Assembly: GCA_019420275.1 (NCBI GenBank)
Contig: JAHZHN010000018.1
Coordinates: forward strand, 1-34,539
DNA length: 34,539 bases
Reading direction: 5' to 3'
Source: Clostridiales bacterium
GTDB lineage: Bacteria > Bacillota > Clostridia > Lachnospirales > Lachnospiraceae
Shown here piece after piece: positions 24,248 through 32,634 of this stretch; position 1 is the first letter of the stretch, and every line of letters begins with the position of its first letter. The position numbers were made by a program, and so were the translations under genes. Below the pieces are notes generated by a model. It made no database searches. It saw nothing but the letters and a program-made list of their open reading frames with translations, and was not told the DNA's origin.

Positions 24248-25450
24248 TCATATACACTTCTTTGTTATCCCTGCCAGATAAAATGAGCCTACAATAAAAC
24301 ATACCGTATCCTCATCCCTATCTTTTATCAACTGTTCAAATGCGGACGCAAATTCCTGTTCATCAATCCTTCTTTTGTCAATCCCAATCTGACAGAACCA
24401 TTCTGTCTGTGAAAGAGTACCTAATCTTGCCCGCATGTAATCTTCTTCATTTTTATGAGATGCTGCAAATAAAATTCTCTTTTTTTTCCCAGCAAACTGT
24501 TTCTCCACCGTACGGCAGAACGCTTCGATTCCCTGCATATTATGCGCTACATCGATATAAACACAGGGCAGTACTTCTTCCATACGCCCTGGCAGTACAA
24601 GATGCCCCAGTCCATTTAAAATCATCTCATCACTGAGAGAACCTGCCAGCAGCTCGGCCGCCCGTATTGCAAGGGAAATATTTTCTTTTTGAAAATCTCC
24701 TGCAATCCTCTTCCTATCATAAGCATTGGAATTTAAAAAATCAATATATTTTCCAGGTTTTTCATTAAAATTAAGATTATCTTCAGAAACTACTTCTAAT
24801 AAAGCATATTTTTTGTCCGCTTCTTCCCGAATAACCTGCATAACTTCCTTTTCCTGACCGCAGGACAAGACCCGTTTTCCCGGTTTTATGATGCCTGCTT
24901 TATGGGATGCAATTTCTTTCAGAGTGTTCCCAAGAAATTCCATATGATCCATACTGATCGATGTAATCACTGAAATTTCAGGATTCAAAAGGTTTGTTGC
25001 ATCATATCTTCCGCCCATTCCGGTCTCTATGATGCAGCAGTCTGGCTTTGTCTCATGGAATATGATCAAAGCCATGAGAAATAAAAATTCAAAAAAAGAC
25101 GGATGAACTCCCCCTTGTTTTATATCTTCCTCTACTGCCTGTTTTACTATCCCGCATGCTTTTGCAAAAATCCTGTCTGAAACATCTTGTCCATTAAGAC
25201 GGATTCGTTCATTGACGGATACAAGGTGAGGAGAAGAAAAAACACCCGTTGTCCATGACTTTTCCTGAAGAAAAGCTTCCAGAAATGCACAGACTGAACC
25301 TTTTCCATTGGTGCCGGCCACATGGACGAAACGAATTTCTTTCTGGGGATTTCCCAGACGCTCCATCAGATATTTTATATGTTCCAGCTTATTTTTTTTG
25401 GCGAAACATGCCGTTTGATTCAAATAATTTACTGCTTCTTCATATGTCAT
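24248..25450 (-). CDS. folC: Folylpolyglutamate / dihydrofolate synthase
   Basis: A 400-residue Mur-ligase-fold enzyme that adds glutamate to folates (and perhaps to dihydropteroate). The ATP P-loop is VAGTNGKGSVCAFLE (GTNGKGS at 46-52). Other family segments are FSSPHLVSVNERIRLNG, ETGMGGRYDATN, ISMDHMEFLGNTL and VDVAHN-like YIDVAHNMQGIEAF. The start at 25450 overlaps the end of the upstream HAD gene by 11 bases, with a GTGGGA ribosome site, indicating coupling. There is no folP or folE in the window. Confidence 0.95.
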   Translation of the reverse strand: MTYEEAVNYLNQTACFAKKNKLEHIKYLMERLGNPQKEIRFVHVAGTNGKGSVCAFLEAFLQEKSWTTGVFSSPHLVSVNERIRLNGQDVSDRIFAKACGIVKQAVEEDIKQGGVHPSFFEFLFLMALIIFHETKPDCCIIETGMGGRYDATNLLNPEISVITSISMDHMEFLGNTLKEIASHKAGIIKPGKRVLSCGQEKEVMQVIREEADKKYALLEVVSEDNLNFNEKPGKYIDFLNSNAYDRKRIAGDFQKENISLAIRAAELLAGSLSDEMILNGLGHLVLPGRMEEVLPCVYIDVAHNMQGIEAFCRTVEKQFAGKKKRILFAASHKNEEDYMRARLGTLSQTEWFCQIGIDKRRIDEQEFASAFEQLIKDRDEDTVCFIVGSFYLAGITKKCI

Positions 25451-26114
25451 CTTTATTTCCCACTTCTTGGCATAAGGCATAGTCAACGTCTTCTATAGTT
25501 GTCACTACATAATCTGCCGATTCCAGAGCCTGATTTCCACATTCCAGATTTCGAAATCCTATGACTTTCATCCCAGCTCTTTTTGCAGCAAGGGCCCCAT
25601 TGCTGGAGTCCTCAATTACGAGACAGTTTTCCGGCTGAATGCCCAGCTTTTGAGCCGCTTTCAAAAAAACATCAGGAAATGGCTTTGCATGCTCACATTC
25701 ATCAATGCCCGAAACAATGTCACTAAAATATTTTCTTACATCCAGAAACTTTGTCACCTTCTCAATTTCTGCCAAAGAAGATGATGAGGCCACAGCCATA
25801 GGGATTCTGCGGTCATACAGATCCCGGATCAGCGGAATCGTTCCCGGAATTGCCCGATAGCCTTCTTGCCGGATCATCTTCTCCCGTTCTTCTTCCATTC
25901 CCTTTATGCATTCATCTACCGTCAGATGATTCAGTCCCACATGTTTTTTTGTCGCCTCCCACATATCATAGGCAGATCCACCAAAAAACTGTTCATTAAA
26001 TTTCGAATCAATCGCTTTCCCAAATCTTTTCAAAAATCGGTTGACTGCGGTCAGATATCCCGGTTCTGTATCTGCAATGACACCATCCATATCAAAAATT
26101 ACCGCTTTTAGCAT
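25440..26114 (-). CDS. HAD-superfamily phosphatase (beta-phosphoglucomutase-like)
   Basis: A 224-residue HAD subfamily I protein. Motif I is FDMDGVIADTEP (residues 7-18), motif II ASSS near residue 114, and motif III/IV KPFPDVFLKAA followed by VIEDSSNGALAAKRAGM. The cap is the small helical type of beta-phosphoglucomutase and phosphoglycolate phosphatase. Substrate unknown. It overlaps the upstream HAD gene by 7 bases and folC by 11 bases. Confidence 0.9.
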   Translation of the reverse strand: MLKAVIFDMDGVIADTEPGYLTAVNRFLKRFGKAIDSKFNEQFFGGSAYDMWEATKKHVGLNHLTVDECIKGMEEEREKMIRQEGYRAIPGTIPLIRDLYDRRIPMAVASSSSLAEIEKVTKFLDVRKYFSDIVSGIDECEHAKPFPDVFLKAAQKLGIQPENCLVIEDSSNGALAAKRAGMKVIGFRNLECGNQALESADYVVTTIEDVDYALCQEVGNKDDI

Positions 26115-26902
26115 AGCTCACCTCGAATCACAGCTTTTAACACCTGCAGGACCCCGTCCTCTTTGTTGGAAGCTGTGACAAAATTTGCAGCTTCTTTCAC
26201 CTCATCCCTTGCGTTTGCAACCGCAAAACTATGACTTGCCCGGCGCAGCATTTCAATATCATTAATATTGTCGCCAAATGCCAGTGTTTCATCCGGTGTT
26301 ATTCCATATTCATCCTGAAAATGCTTCAGTCCAGACCCCTTGGTTACATCCTTGTTTGATCCGTCAACCCATAACTTCCCTGACACTGTCACATGCATAA
26401 CACGGTTCCATCGTTCCAGAAAATCCTGTCCTACCGCTTTTTCAGCATCATTATGATGAAAAATGCTGATCTTGCATACACCATCGGCATAATCACACAC
26501 ATCATCTACGAGCTTTCCTCTGTATCCATAATCTCCTACCAAATGCTGATATATACCAATATTTTCATAATATCCCATGTTATCCTGATTGACTCCAACT
26601 TCACATCCCGGACATCTTCTTGCTTCTTCAATAAAAGCACGAACGACTTCCGGCTGAATCCGGTCTACATATTTGTACTCTTTGGAATAAATGCATGTGC
26701 CATTTTCCGAAATGAAGATCATATCATCCAGCACTGGCGTAAACACTTTTTCAATGCTTGCTCTCTGCCGTCCGCTGGCAGCAATAAAAAGTACACCCCT
26801 TTTTCTCAATTCCTGAATCACACCATAATACTCTGGATTCAGGTCCAGACTCCCATCTTCCACTAAAGTGCCATCAATATCCGTCGCAATTAATTTAATC
26901 AT
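26108..26902 (-). CDS. Cof-type HAD-IIB phosphatase
   Basis: A 264-residue Cof/YbiV-like phosphatase with motif I ATDIDGTLVEDG, motif II AASGRQ, and motif IV FGDNINDIEMLRRA. Substrates of this group are sugar phosphates and cofactors such as PLP or FMN. It starts 34 bases after metA and overlaps the next HAD gene. It is related only distantly to the HAD encoded at 6280-7098. Confidence 0.9.
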   Translation of the reverse strand: MIKLIATDIDGTLVEDGSLDLNPEYYGVIQELRKRGVLFIAASGRQRASIEKVFTPVLDDMIFISENGTCIYSKEYKYVDRIQPEVVRAFIEEARRCPGCEVGVNQDNMGYYENIGIYQHLVGDYGYRGKLVDDVCDYADGVCKISIFHHNDAEKAVGQDFLERWNRVMHVTVSGKLWVDGSNKDVTKGSGLKHFQDEYGITPDETLAFGDNINDIEMLRRASHSFAVANARDEVKEAANFVTASNKEDGVLQVLKAVIRGELC

Positions 26903-26936
26903 GAAAAACCCTTTCTCTATCCTCTTCTTTTGTTGC

Positions 26937-27842
26937 TTACAATATGTACGGAGTTACCTGATATACGTAATAATTCAGCCAGTTATAATACATGGCGTTT
27001 GCATGACACCTCCATGATTTTACTGGACCTTTTGCCGGATCATTATCTTTGTAATAATTTTTCGGAATTTCCGGATTTAATCCCTTCTTTAAATCTCTTC
27101 GATATTCCTGATCCAAAGACATTACGTCATATTCCGGGTGTCCTGTTACAAAAATCTGGCTGCCATCCCGATTTAAAATCAAATATGGTCCTGTCTCATC
27201 CGATTCAGCTGCTACCGTAAGTTCTTTGTTTCTCCGGATTGCCTCTCCATCTACACCGGTATTTCTGGAATGAGGAACGTAAAACATATCATCAAACCCT
27301 CTGACCAGAGGAATCTTGTTGTGAAGCGGATGATGTTCATACACACCTGAAATCTTTTTGTCAAGCACATGCTTTTTGATTCCATAATGATAATAGAGCC
27401 CCGCCTGTGCGGCCCAGCAGATATGAAGAGTTGACGTCACGTGAGTTTTGGACCATTCCATGATCTGTGCTACCTCATCCCAGTAAGCCACTTCTTCAAA
27501 TTCTTTTAATTCCACCGGAGCTCCGGTTATAATCAGTCCGTCATATTTGCAATCTTTGATCTCGGAAAAATAATGATAGAATTTTTCCAGATGGGATCCT
27601 GGCACATGGGTTGGTACGTAAGACTCTGTCTGTAAAAATGTGATATCCAGCTGCAGCGGCGTATTAGAAAGACTCCGCAGCAAGTGGAGTTCTGTATCCA
27701 GTTTATTTGGCATCAAATTCAAAATTGCGATACGCAGAGGACGAATATCCTGTGTGCAGGCCCTTTCTTTATCCATGACGAAAATATTTTCTTCTTCCAA
27801 AATTGCCTTGGCCGGCAAATCATTGTCAATCCGAATCGGCAT
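26937..27842 (-). CDS. metA: Homoserine O-acetyltransferase (MetA type)
   Basis: A 301-residue glutamine-amidotransferase-fold enzyme of the first committed step of methionine synthesis. C142 (HICWAAQAGLYYHYG) is the acyl-accepting nucleophile and H235/E237 (TGHPEYD) complete the triad. Residue 111 is glutamate (GAPVELKEFEEVAYW); in characterised MetA proteins E111 gives acetyl-CoA and G111 succinyl-CoA use, so this should be an acetyltransferase despite the usual succinyltransferase label. AGAGGAGGAG precedes the ATG. Only 19 bases separate it from ligA, so there is no room for a SAM riboswitch or T-box. Confidence 0.95.
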   Translation of the reverse strand: MPIRIDNDLPAKAILEEENIFVMDKERACTQDIRPLRIAILNLMPNKLDTELHLLRSLSNTPLQLDITFLQTESYVPTHVPGSHLEKFYHYFSEIKDCKYDGLIITGAPVELKEFEEVAYWDEVAQIMEWSKTHVTSTLHICWAAQAGLYYHYGIKKHVLDKKISGVYEHHPLHNKIPLVRGFDDMFYVPHSRNTGVDGEAIRRNKELTVAAESDETGPYLILNRDGSQIFVTGHPEYDVMSLDQEYRRDLKKGLNPEIPKNYYKDNDPAKGPVKSWRCHANAMYYNWLNYYVYQVTPYIL

Positions 27843-27861
27843 AATTTTCTCCTCCTCTAAT

Positions 27862-29814
27862 CTAATGCATCATTTCAAGAAAATCTTCTTCACTGATGAT
27901 TGGAATCCCCAGCTCTTTTGCTTTCTTATTTTTCGAAGATGACGATTCCTTATCATTATTGATCAGATAATCTGTTTTTTTTGAAACAGAACCTGTGACC
28001 TTTCCTCCAAGCTGTTCAATACGCTCCTTTAGGTCTTTGCGATTGCCAAAATGACGCAAAGATCCCGTGATTACGATTGTTTTACCTTCCAGAATCTGTT
28101 TCTCTGTATTTTCTTCTTCTTGTTTAAAATGAATTTTTTCCAGCAGTTTATCCACAACTTCCGCATTGTGAGCTGTCCTAAAATAAGATACCATCGCTTC
28201 TGCAATCATCGGTCCGATTTGATCGATCTGTGTAAACTCTTCTACAGAAGCATGGCGGATTGCTTCTAAATCATTATGGAAATGACGGCAGATCAGCTTG
28301 GCATTCGACAGTCCAACATTGGAAATACCTAGACTGTAAATAAAGTTTGCCAATGCCGGTTCCCGGGCATCGTTAATTGCCTGGATTAAATTTTTAAATG
28401 ATTTTTCTCCAAATCCTTCCATGGCAATAATTTCTTCCCGGTATCTTTCCAGATAAAAAAGATCATACAATTCTTTTAAATACCCTCGGTCTATCATTTT
28501 TTCCAGTGTAGCTTCTGACAATCCGTCCACATTCATAGCATCTCTGGAAACAAAGTGCGAAAATAACTTAATCTTTTTGGCACTGCAGAACTCATTCGTA
28601 CATACTAGAGTCTTAATACCATTTTGATCATCTATCTTCGTCTCTCCGCCACATGCAGGACAAAGTTCCGGTATTGGAATGTTTCCGCTTCTTGTTTTAT
28701 TTTCTGCCAGCTGAGGAATGATCATATTGGCTTTATAGACCGTAATCTCATCTCCAATCCCCAGCTCTAATTCCTCCATTACACTTATATTGTGGAGACT
28801 TGCACGGCTTACCGTCGTGCCTTCCAGCTGGACAGGCTCAAAAACTGCAACCGGATTGATCAGTCCTGTCCTTGACGGACTCCACTCCACCTCCAGAAGA
28901 TGAGTATCTGCTGTTTCATCGGCCCACTTAAATGCAATGGAATCTCTTGGGAACTTAGCCGTTCTTCCGAGACTTTTTCCATACGCGATATCATCCAGCG
29001 CCAGAACCAGACCATCAGATGGAAGATCAAAATCCTGTATTTTCTCAGAGAAACGTTCTACTTCCTGCTGAACATTTTCTGCATTGACCCTCACAAACTC
29101 TACCATGTCAAATCCCAGATTTGATGCCCAATTCAACTTTTCTTCCAAAGAATTGTGAAAATCTACACCTTCGGCATCGCCTACACTGAATCCATAAAAA
29201 TGAACCTTTCTCTTTGCAGTAATTTCACTGTTAAGCTGACGTACGGAACCGCTGCAAAGATTCCGTGGATTCTTGTATTGACTGTCCACATCTTCGATTT
29301 CCTCGTTCATCTTTTGAAAAACTGAATATGGAATTACCGCTTCTCCGCGTATGACCAATTGTCCCTGATAGGAAATCTTCCGAGGAATGTTAGCAAACAC
29401 TTTCGCATTGCTGGTTACCACCTCTCCTTCTTCTCCATTTCCTCTTGTTACTGCTTTGACAAGTTCCCCTTCTTCGTAAGTTAAAACGATCGTCAGACCG
29501 TCAAGCTTCCAGGACAAAAGACCTTCCTTGGTTCCGAGCCAGGCAGAAAGCTCATGCGGATCCTTCGTCTTATCCAATGACAGCATCGGAGATGGATGTG
29601 CTTCCTTCTCCAAAGATGTCATCAACTCATATCCTACGTGAATTGTCGGGCTGGAAGAAAATACCGTCCCTGTCTTTTCTTCCAGATGCTGCAATTCATC
29701 ATATAGTTTATCATATTCATAATTGCTGATTTCTTCTCTGTTTTCCTGATAATATGCTTTTCCTGCCCGATTCAGGACAGCAATCAGTTCTTTCATTCTT
29801 TCTACATCATTCAC
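27862..29814 (-). CDS. ligA: NAD+-dependent DNA ligase (divergent LigA)
   Basis: A 650-residue ligase that seals nicks using NAD+. The adenylated lysine is K103 in SWKLDGLTI, followed by TRGNGEEGEVVTSN, RGEAV and the NPRN segment. Downstream are the OB fold, a four-cysteine zinc finger (C385, C388, C405, C410), helix-hairpin-helix repeats and a BRCT domain (about 575-650). The start is GTG, overlapping the rluF-type stop by 8 bases; AAGAGGA lies upstream. Several usually invariant positions differ: TRGDG...GEDVT is here TRGNG...GEVVT, and the segment after NPRN is LCSGSVRQL. All catalytic modules are present. Confidence 0.92.
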   Translation of the reverse strand: MNDVERMKELIAVLNRAGKAYYQENREEISNYEYDKLYDELQHLEEKTGTVFSSSPTIHVGYELMTSLEKEAHPSPMLSLDKTKDPHELSAWLGTKEGLLSWKLDGLTIVLTYEEGELVKAVTRGNGEEGEVVTSNAKVFANIPRKISYQGQLVIRGEAVIPYSVFQKMNEEIEDVDSQYKNPRNLCSGSVRQLNSEITAKRKVHFYGFSVGDAEGVDFHNSLEEKLNWASNLGFDMVEFVRVNAENVQQEVERFSEKIQDFDLPSDGLVLALDDIAYGKSLGRTAKFPRDSIAFKWADETADTHLLEVEWSPSRTGLINPVAVFEPVQLEGTTVSRASLHNISVMEELELGIGDEITVYKANMIIPQLAENKTRSGNIPIPELCPACGGETKIDDQNGIKTLVCTNEFCSAKKIKLFSHFVSRDAMNVDGLSEATLEKMIDRGYLKELYDLFYLERYREEIIAMEGFGEKSFKNLIQAINDAREPALANFIYSLGISNVGLSNAKLICRHFHNDLEAIRHASVEEFTQIDQIGPMIAEAMVSYFRTAHNAEVVDKLLEKIHFKQEEENTEKQILEGKTIVITGSLRHFGNRKDLKERIEQLGGKVTGSVSKKTDYLINNDKESSSSKNKKAKELGIPIISEEDFLEMMH

Positions 29815-30541
29815 AGTCTAATTCCTCTTTCAACTGGCATAATTCCCGGGATGTCAAAGGCCGATATTCTCCTTCCTTCAAATCTCCCAGATGGATATTC
29901 ATAATCCTGACCCTTTTTAGTTTGGTAACCCGGTATCCAAAATATTCACACATCCTTCGGATCTGACGGTTTAATCCCTGTGTCAGGATAATCCTAAACT
30001 GATTTGGTCCTTCTTTTATAACTCTGCATTCTCTTGTCACAGCATGGATTTCTTTCAATGGCACAGGTTTTCTCATTCCTTCTATAAACTCTTTGGTAAT
30101 CTTTTTATTTACTGTCACTTCATATTCCTTCTCATGATAATTCCTGGCCTTCATAATACGATTTGCCGCTTCTCCGTCATTGGTCATAAGAATCAGTCCC
30201 TGAGAATCCTTATCCAGACGGCCTACCGGATAAATTCGAGTCGGATATCCGATATAATCAACTATATTATCTTTCTCCCTGCGGCTGGTCGTACAGACAA
30301 TCCCTCTTGGCTTATAAAATGCCAAAAAAACAAGATCCTCCTGAATGCAGACCGGTTTTCCATCCACAGTTACCTGCTGACCTGTAAGTACTTTCATCCC
30401 GCTGCATGCCAGCTCTCCGTCAATCCGGACTCTTCCCTCGCCAATCATAACATCCGCCTGTCTCCTGGAGCAGACGCCCGCCTGACTTAAATATTTATTA
30501 ATACGGACCGCTTCCTCGTGCTTCCTCTTTCTCTCATCCAT
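29807..30541 (-). CDS. Pseudouridine synthase, RluF-like (RsuA/RluB family)
   Basis: A 244-residue enzyme that isomerises a uridine in 23S rRNA, by similarity position 2604 or a nearby one. An S4 RNA-binding domain (VRINKYLSQAGVCSRRQAD) is followed by the catalytic YPVGRLDKDSQGLILMTNDG with D110. HEKEYEVTVNK and GLNRQIRRMCEYFGY are typical of RluF. ATG at 30541 is preferred, with GAAGGAG about 11 bases upstream; a GTG at 30553 lies within that site. It opens the run rluF-ligA-metA-HAD-HAD-folC-TPR. Confidence 0.9.
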   Translation of the reverse strand: MDERKRKHEEAVRINKYLSQAGVCSRRQADVMIGEGRVRIDGELACSGMKVLTGQQVTVDGKPVCIQEDLVFLAFYKPRGIVCTTSRREKDNIVDYIGYPTRIYPVGRLDKDSQGLILMTNDGEAANRIMKARNYHEKEYEVTVNKKITKEFIEGMRKPVPLKEIHAVTRECRVIKEGPNQFRIILTQGLNRQIRRMCEYFGYRVTKLKRVRIMNIHLGDLKEGEYRPLTSRELCQLKEELDCE

Positions 30542-30592
30542 GTTTCCATGCACTCCTTCTCATGAACCTTCCCAGATTTGTCCCAGGATACC

Positions 30593-30621
30593 TTAATAGA
30601 TGGTAACATACTCTGTGTGAA
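30593..30621 (-). promoter_or_regulatory. Promoter upstream of the pseudouridine synthase
   Basis: The minus strand reads TTCACA (30616-30621), a 17-base spacer and TATTAA (30593-30598), between the preceding terminator and the pseudouridine synthase gene. It would drive the operon running to the TPR gene. Confidence 0.4.
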
Positions 30622-30626
30622 AATGC

Positions 30627-30659
30627 AAAAAGGATATTGCTTCACGCAATACCCTTTTT
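30627..30659 (-). terminator. Terminator of the HMA gene
   Basis: A 13- to 14-bp stem (30627-30640 with 30646-30659) with one G-U pair lies 30 bases after the HMA stop. Runs of A and T on both sides could make it work in either direction. Confidence 0.8.
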
Positions 30660-30689
30660 TCTGCATTCTTATTCTGCTTAAACTGCAGT

Positions 30690-30884
30690 TCAAATTTCTT
30701 CTGCCAGAAACCCCAGATCTCCCAGAATCTCTTTTGCTTTTTCAACGATATCATCGTCTCCTTCTATTCTCACCGTCTTATCGCCTAGGTCTACCTCAGC
30801 ATCGATATCCGCATCTTCCAATCCATTCTTAATCCTGTCGACACAATGGTCACACATCATATCCTCTGCTTTTAACACTGTCAT
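30690..30884 (-). CDS. Heavy-metal-associated (CopZ-like) metallochaperone
   Basis: A 64-residue single HMA domain, full length for the family. The metal-binding loop MMCDHC (C11, C14) follows the first strand, and the fold pattern continues through CVDRIKNGLEDADIDAEVDL and IVEKAKEILGDLGF. Such proteins carry Cu(I) or other soft metals to ATPases. It is unusually acidic and has aspartate and histidine inside the CxxC loop. No copper ATPase or CsoR gene is next to it. It has its own promoter and terminator. AGGAGGAAG precedes the ATG. Confidence 0.85.
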   Translation of the reverse strand: MTVLKAEDMMCDHCVDRIKNGLEDADIDAEVDLGDKTVRIEGDDDIVEKAKEILGDLGFLAEEI

Positions 30885-30929
30885 ACTGATTATCTTCCTC
30901 CTGTACTTTAACAGAAAACAAATTTATTA

Positions 30930-31018
30930 TGCCTGCGGGTATATTCATACCCCGCCCCTCTTCCGAGCAAGAGGGCATCTATGACACATAGCATACCGAT
31001 TTTACAGACATTTGTCAA
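30930..31018 (-). promoter_or_regulatory. HMA promoter and structured leader
   Basis: The minus strand reads TTGACA (31013-31018), 17 bases and TATGCT (30990-30995), a strong sigma-A promoter. The leader of about 95 bases holds two inverted repeats: CCCTCTT/AAGAGGG and, next to it, GGGTAT-GAAT-ATACCC. Together with an adjacent GGGGCGGGG tract they could be a metal-regulator site or an RNA fold (inference). There is no T-run after either hairpin. Confidence 0.6.
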
Positions 31019-31038
31019 TAATATGGCGGATATTGCCA

Positions 31039-32631
31039 TCAGCGGTCCCATTTGTCGCACAGTGCAAGAATCTGATCTGCAAACCTGGCCAGATCCTTAT
31101 TCGTTCCGCCTTCATTATGCTCCACTACAGCCTGAAGTCTCTCTGCAGCAGATTTCAGACGAATATAAGCACCACTTTGCGGGCGCGGTTTCTTCTTTAC
31201 CAGCTCTCTGGATCCCCATGCCGTCCATCTTCCGGATACCAGATCAAAAGTATCTCCGCTGTATGGTGCTTTTGCCTGCAGTTTATATTCCTGCTGCAGA
31301 CATTCTGCAAAAATATCGCACACTTTATCTTCACCATGAACGACAAATATCATATCCGGCTGTTTTTTAAATTCCCGAATCCACCGAATCAGTCCTTTTT
31401 TGTCCGCATGGCCGCTGATTCCTTCCAGGCGAAGGATGTCCGCCTGCACCTTGATTGTCTCACCAAACAGCTTGACTTCTTTGGCACCTTCTACCAAAGC
31501 CCGCCCAAGTGTTCCATACGCCTGATATCCAACAAATACGATCGTATTTTTAGGATCCCAAAGATTATGTTTCAGGTGGTGACGAACTCTTCCTGCATCA
31601 CACATGCCGGATGCAGAGATAATAACTTTCGGTTCTTCATCAAAATTGATTGCTTTAGACTCTTCTGTCGAAATAGAAAGCTGAAGATTGGAAAATGTAA
31701 TCGGATTGATTCCCTGGCGTACCAGCTCCATTGCGTCTTCATCATATGTTTCTTCCACATCCTTATTAAAAATTTGAGTAGCTTCCACCGCAAGCGGACT
31801 GTCTACAATCACTTTAAAATCTCCATGATTTTTTACCAGTTCTTCACTCTTAATCTGGCGGATATAATAAAGGAGCTCCTGGGTCCTTCCCACAGCAAAA
31901 GACGGAATTACTACATTTCCCTTTCGGTCAAACGTTCTTTGTATTACTTCTGCCAATTCATCCACATAATTCGGATGTTTCTCATGGAATCTATCCCCAT
32001 AAGTTGATTCCATAATTACATAATCTGCCTCGTCCGTATAATGAGGATCTTTGATCAGCGGCTGATTGATATTTCCGATATCCCCGGAAAATACAAGTTT
32101 TTTCTGTACATTTTCTTCATCCAGCCATACCTCAATACTGGAAGATCCAAGCAGATGCCCAATATCCGTAAACCGGATCTCAATTCCTTTGCATACTGAT
32201 ATGATTTTCTCATACGAGCAGGGGATAAACTGATCCATCACATTGACCGCATCCTCCATTGTATAGACCGGGATAACCTCCGGCTTGCCTGATCTCTTCG
32301 CCTTACGGTTCCGCCATTCCGCTTCAAATTCCTGGATATGTGCGCTGTCACGAAGCATAATCTGGCACAAATCCGTGGTTGCTTTTGTCGCATAGACCGG
32401 ACCTCTGAATCCTCTGGCATATAGAAGCGGCAGCATTCCCGAATGATCAATATGGGCATGGGTCAGGAGTACAAAATCCAGTTTTGCTGCACTGACCGGA
32501 AGTTCCGCATTCTCATAGATATTGACTCCCTGTTCCATTCCATAGTCTATGACAAACCGTTTCCCGCATGCCTCCACATAATGGCAGCTTCCAGTCACTT
32601 CATGATCTGCACCGATAAACATTAATTTCAT
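31039..32631 (-). CDS. Beta-CASP metallo-beta-lactamase-fold RNA hydrolase
   Basis: A 530-residue metallo-hydrolase of the beta-CASP/RMMBL group (YSH1/CPSF73-like), usually an RNA nuclease. Zinc motif HAHIDH (H58, H60, D62, H63) follows FVLLT. Later ligand segments are GHLLGSSSIEVW, FSGDIGN, the beta-CASP SASGMCDAGRVRHHLKHNL and the RMMBL pair SGHADKKG and VHGEDKVCDIF. It is not RNase J, which has a different length and C-terminus. A 60-residue basic C-terminal tail (residues about 470-530) is additional to the core. It starts 3 bases after the GNAT stop. Confidence 0.92.
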   Translation of the reverse strand: MKLMFIGADHEVTGSCHYVEACGKRFVIDYGMEQGVNIYENAELPVSAAKLDFVLLTHAHIDHSGMLPLLYARGFRGPVYATKATTDLCQIMLRDSAHIQEFEAEWRNRKAKRSGKPEVIPVYTMEDAVNVMDQFIPCSYEKIISVCKGIEIRFTDIGHLLGSSSIEVWLDEENVQKKLVFSGDIGNINQPLIKDPHYTDEADYVIMESTYGDRFHEKHPNYVDELAEVIQRTFDRKGNVVIPSFAVGRTQELLYYIRQIKSEELVKNHGDFKVIVDSPLAVEATQIFNKDVEETYDEDAMELVRQGINPITFSNLQLSISTEESKAINFDEEPKVIISASGMCDAGRVRHHLKHNLWDPKNTIVFVGYQAYGTLGRALVEGAKEVKLFGETIKVQADILRLEGISGHADKKGLIRWIREFKKQPDMIFVVHGEDKVCDIFAECLQQEYKLQAKAPYSGDTFDLVSGRWTAWGSRELVKKKPRPQSGAYIRLKSAAERLQAVVEHNEGGTNKDLARFADQILALCDKWDR

Positions 32632-32634
32632 AGG

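Noticed and set aside
27843..27861. Possible SAM riboswitch or T-box before metA
   Set aside because: Only 19 bases separate ligA and metA, filled by the ribosome site.
30930..30975. CsoR operator before the HMA gene
   Set aside because: Arm orientation is GGGTAT...ATACCC, the reverse of the usual ATACCC...GGGTAT, so I kept it only as an unassigned dyad.
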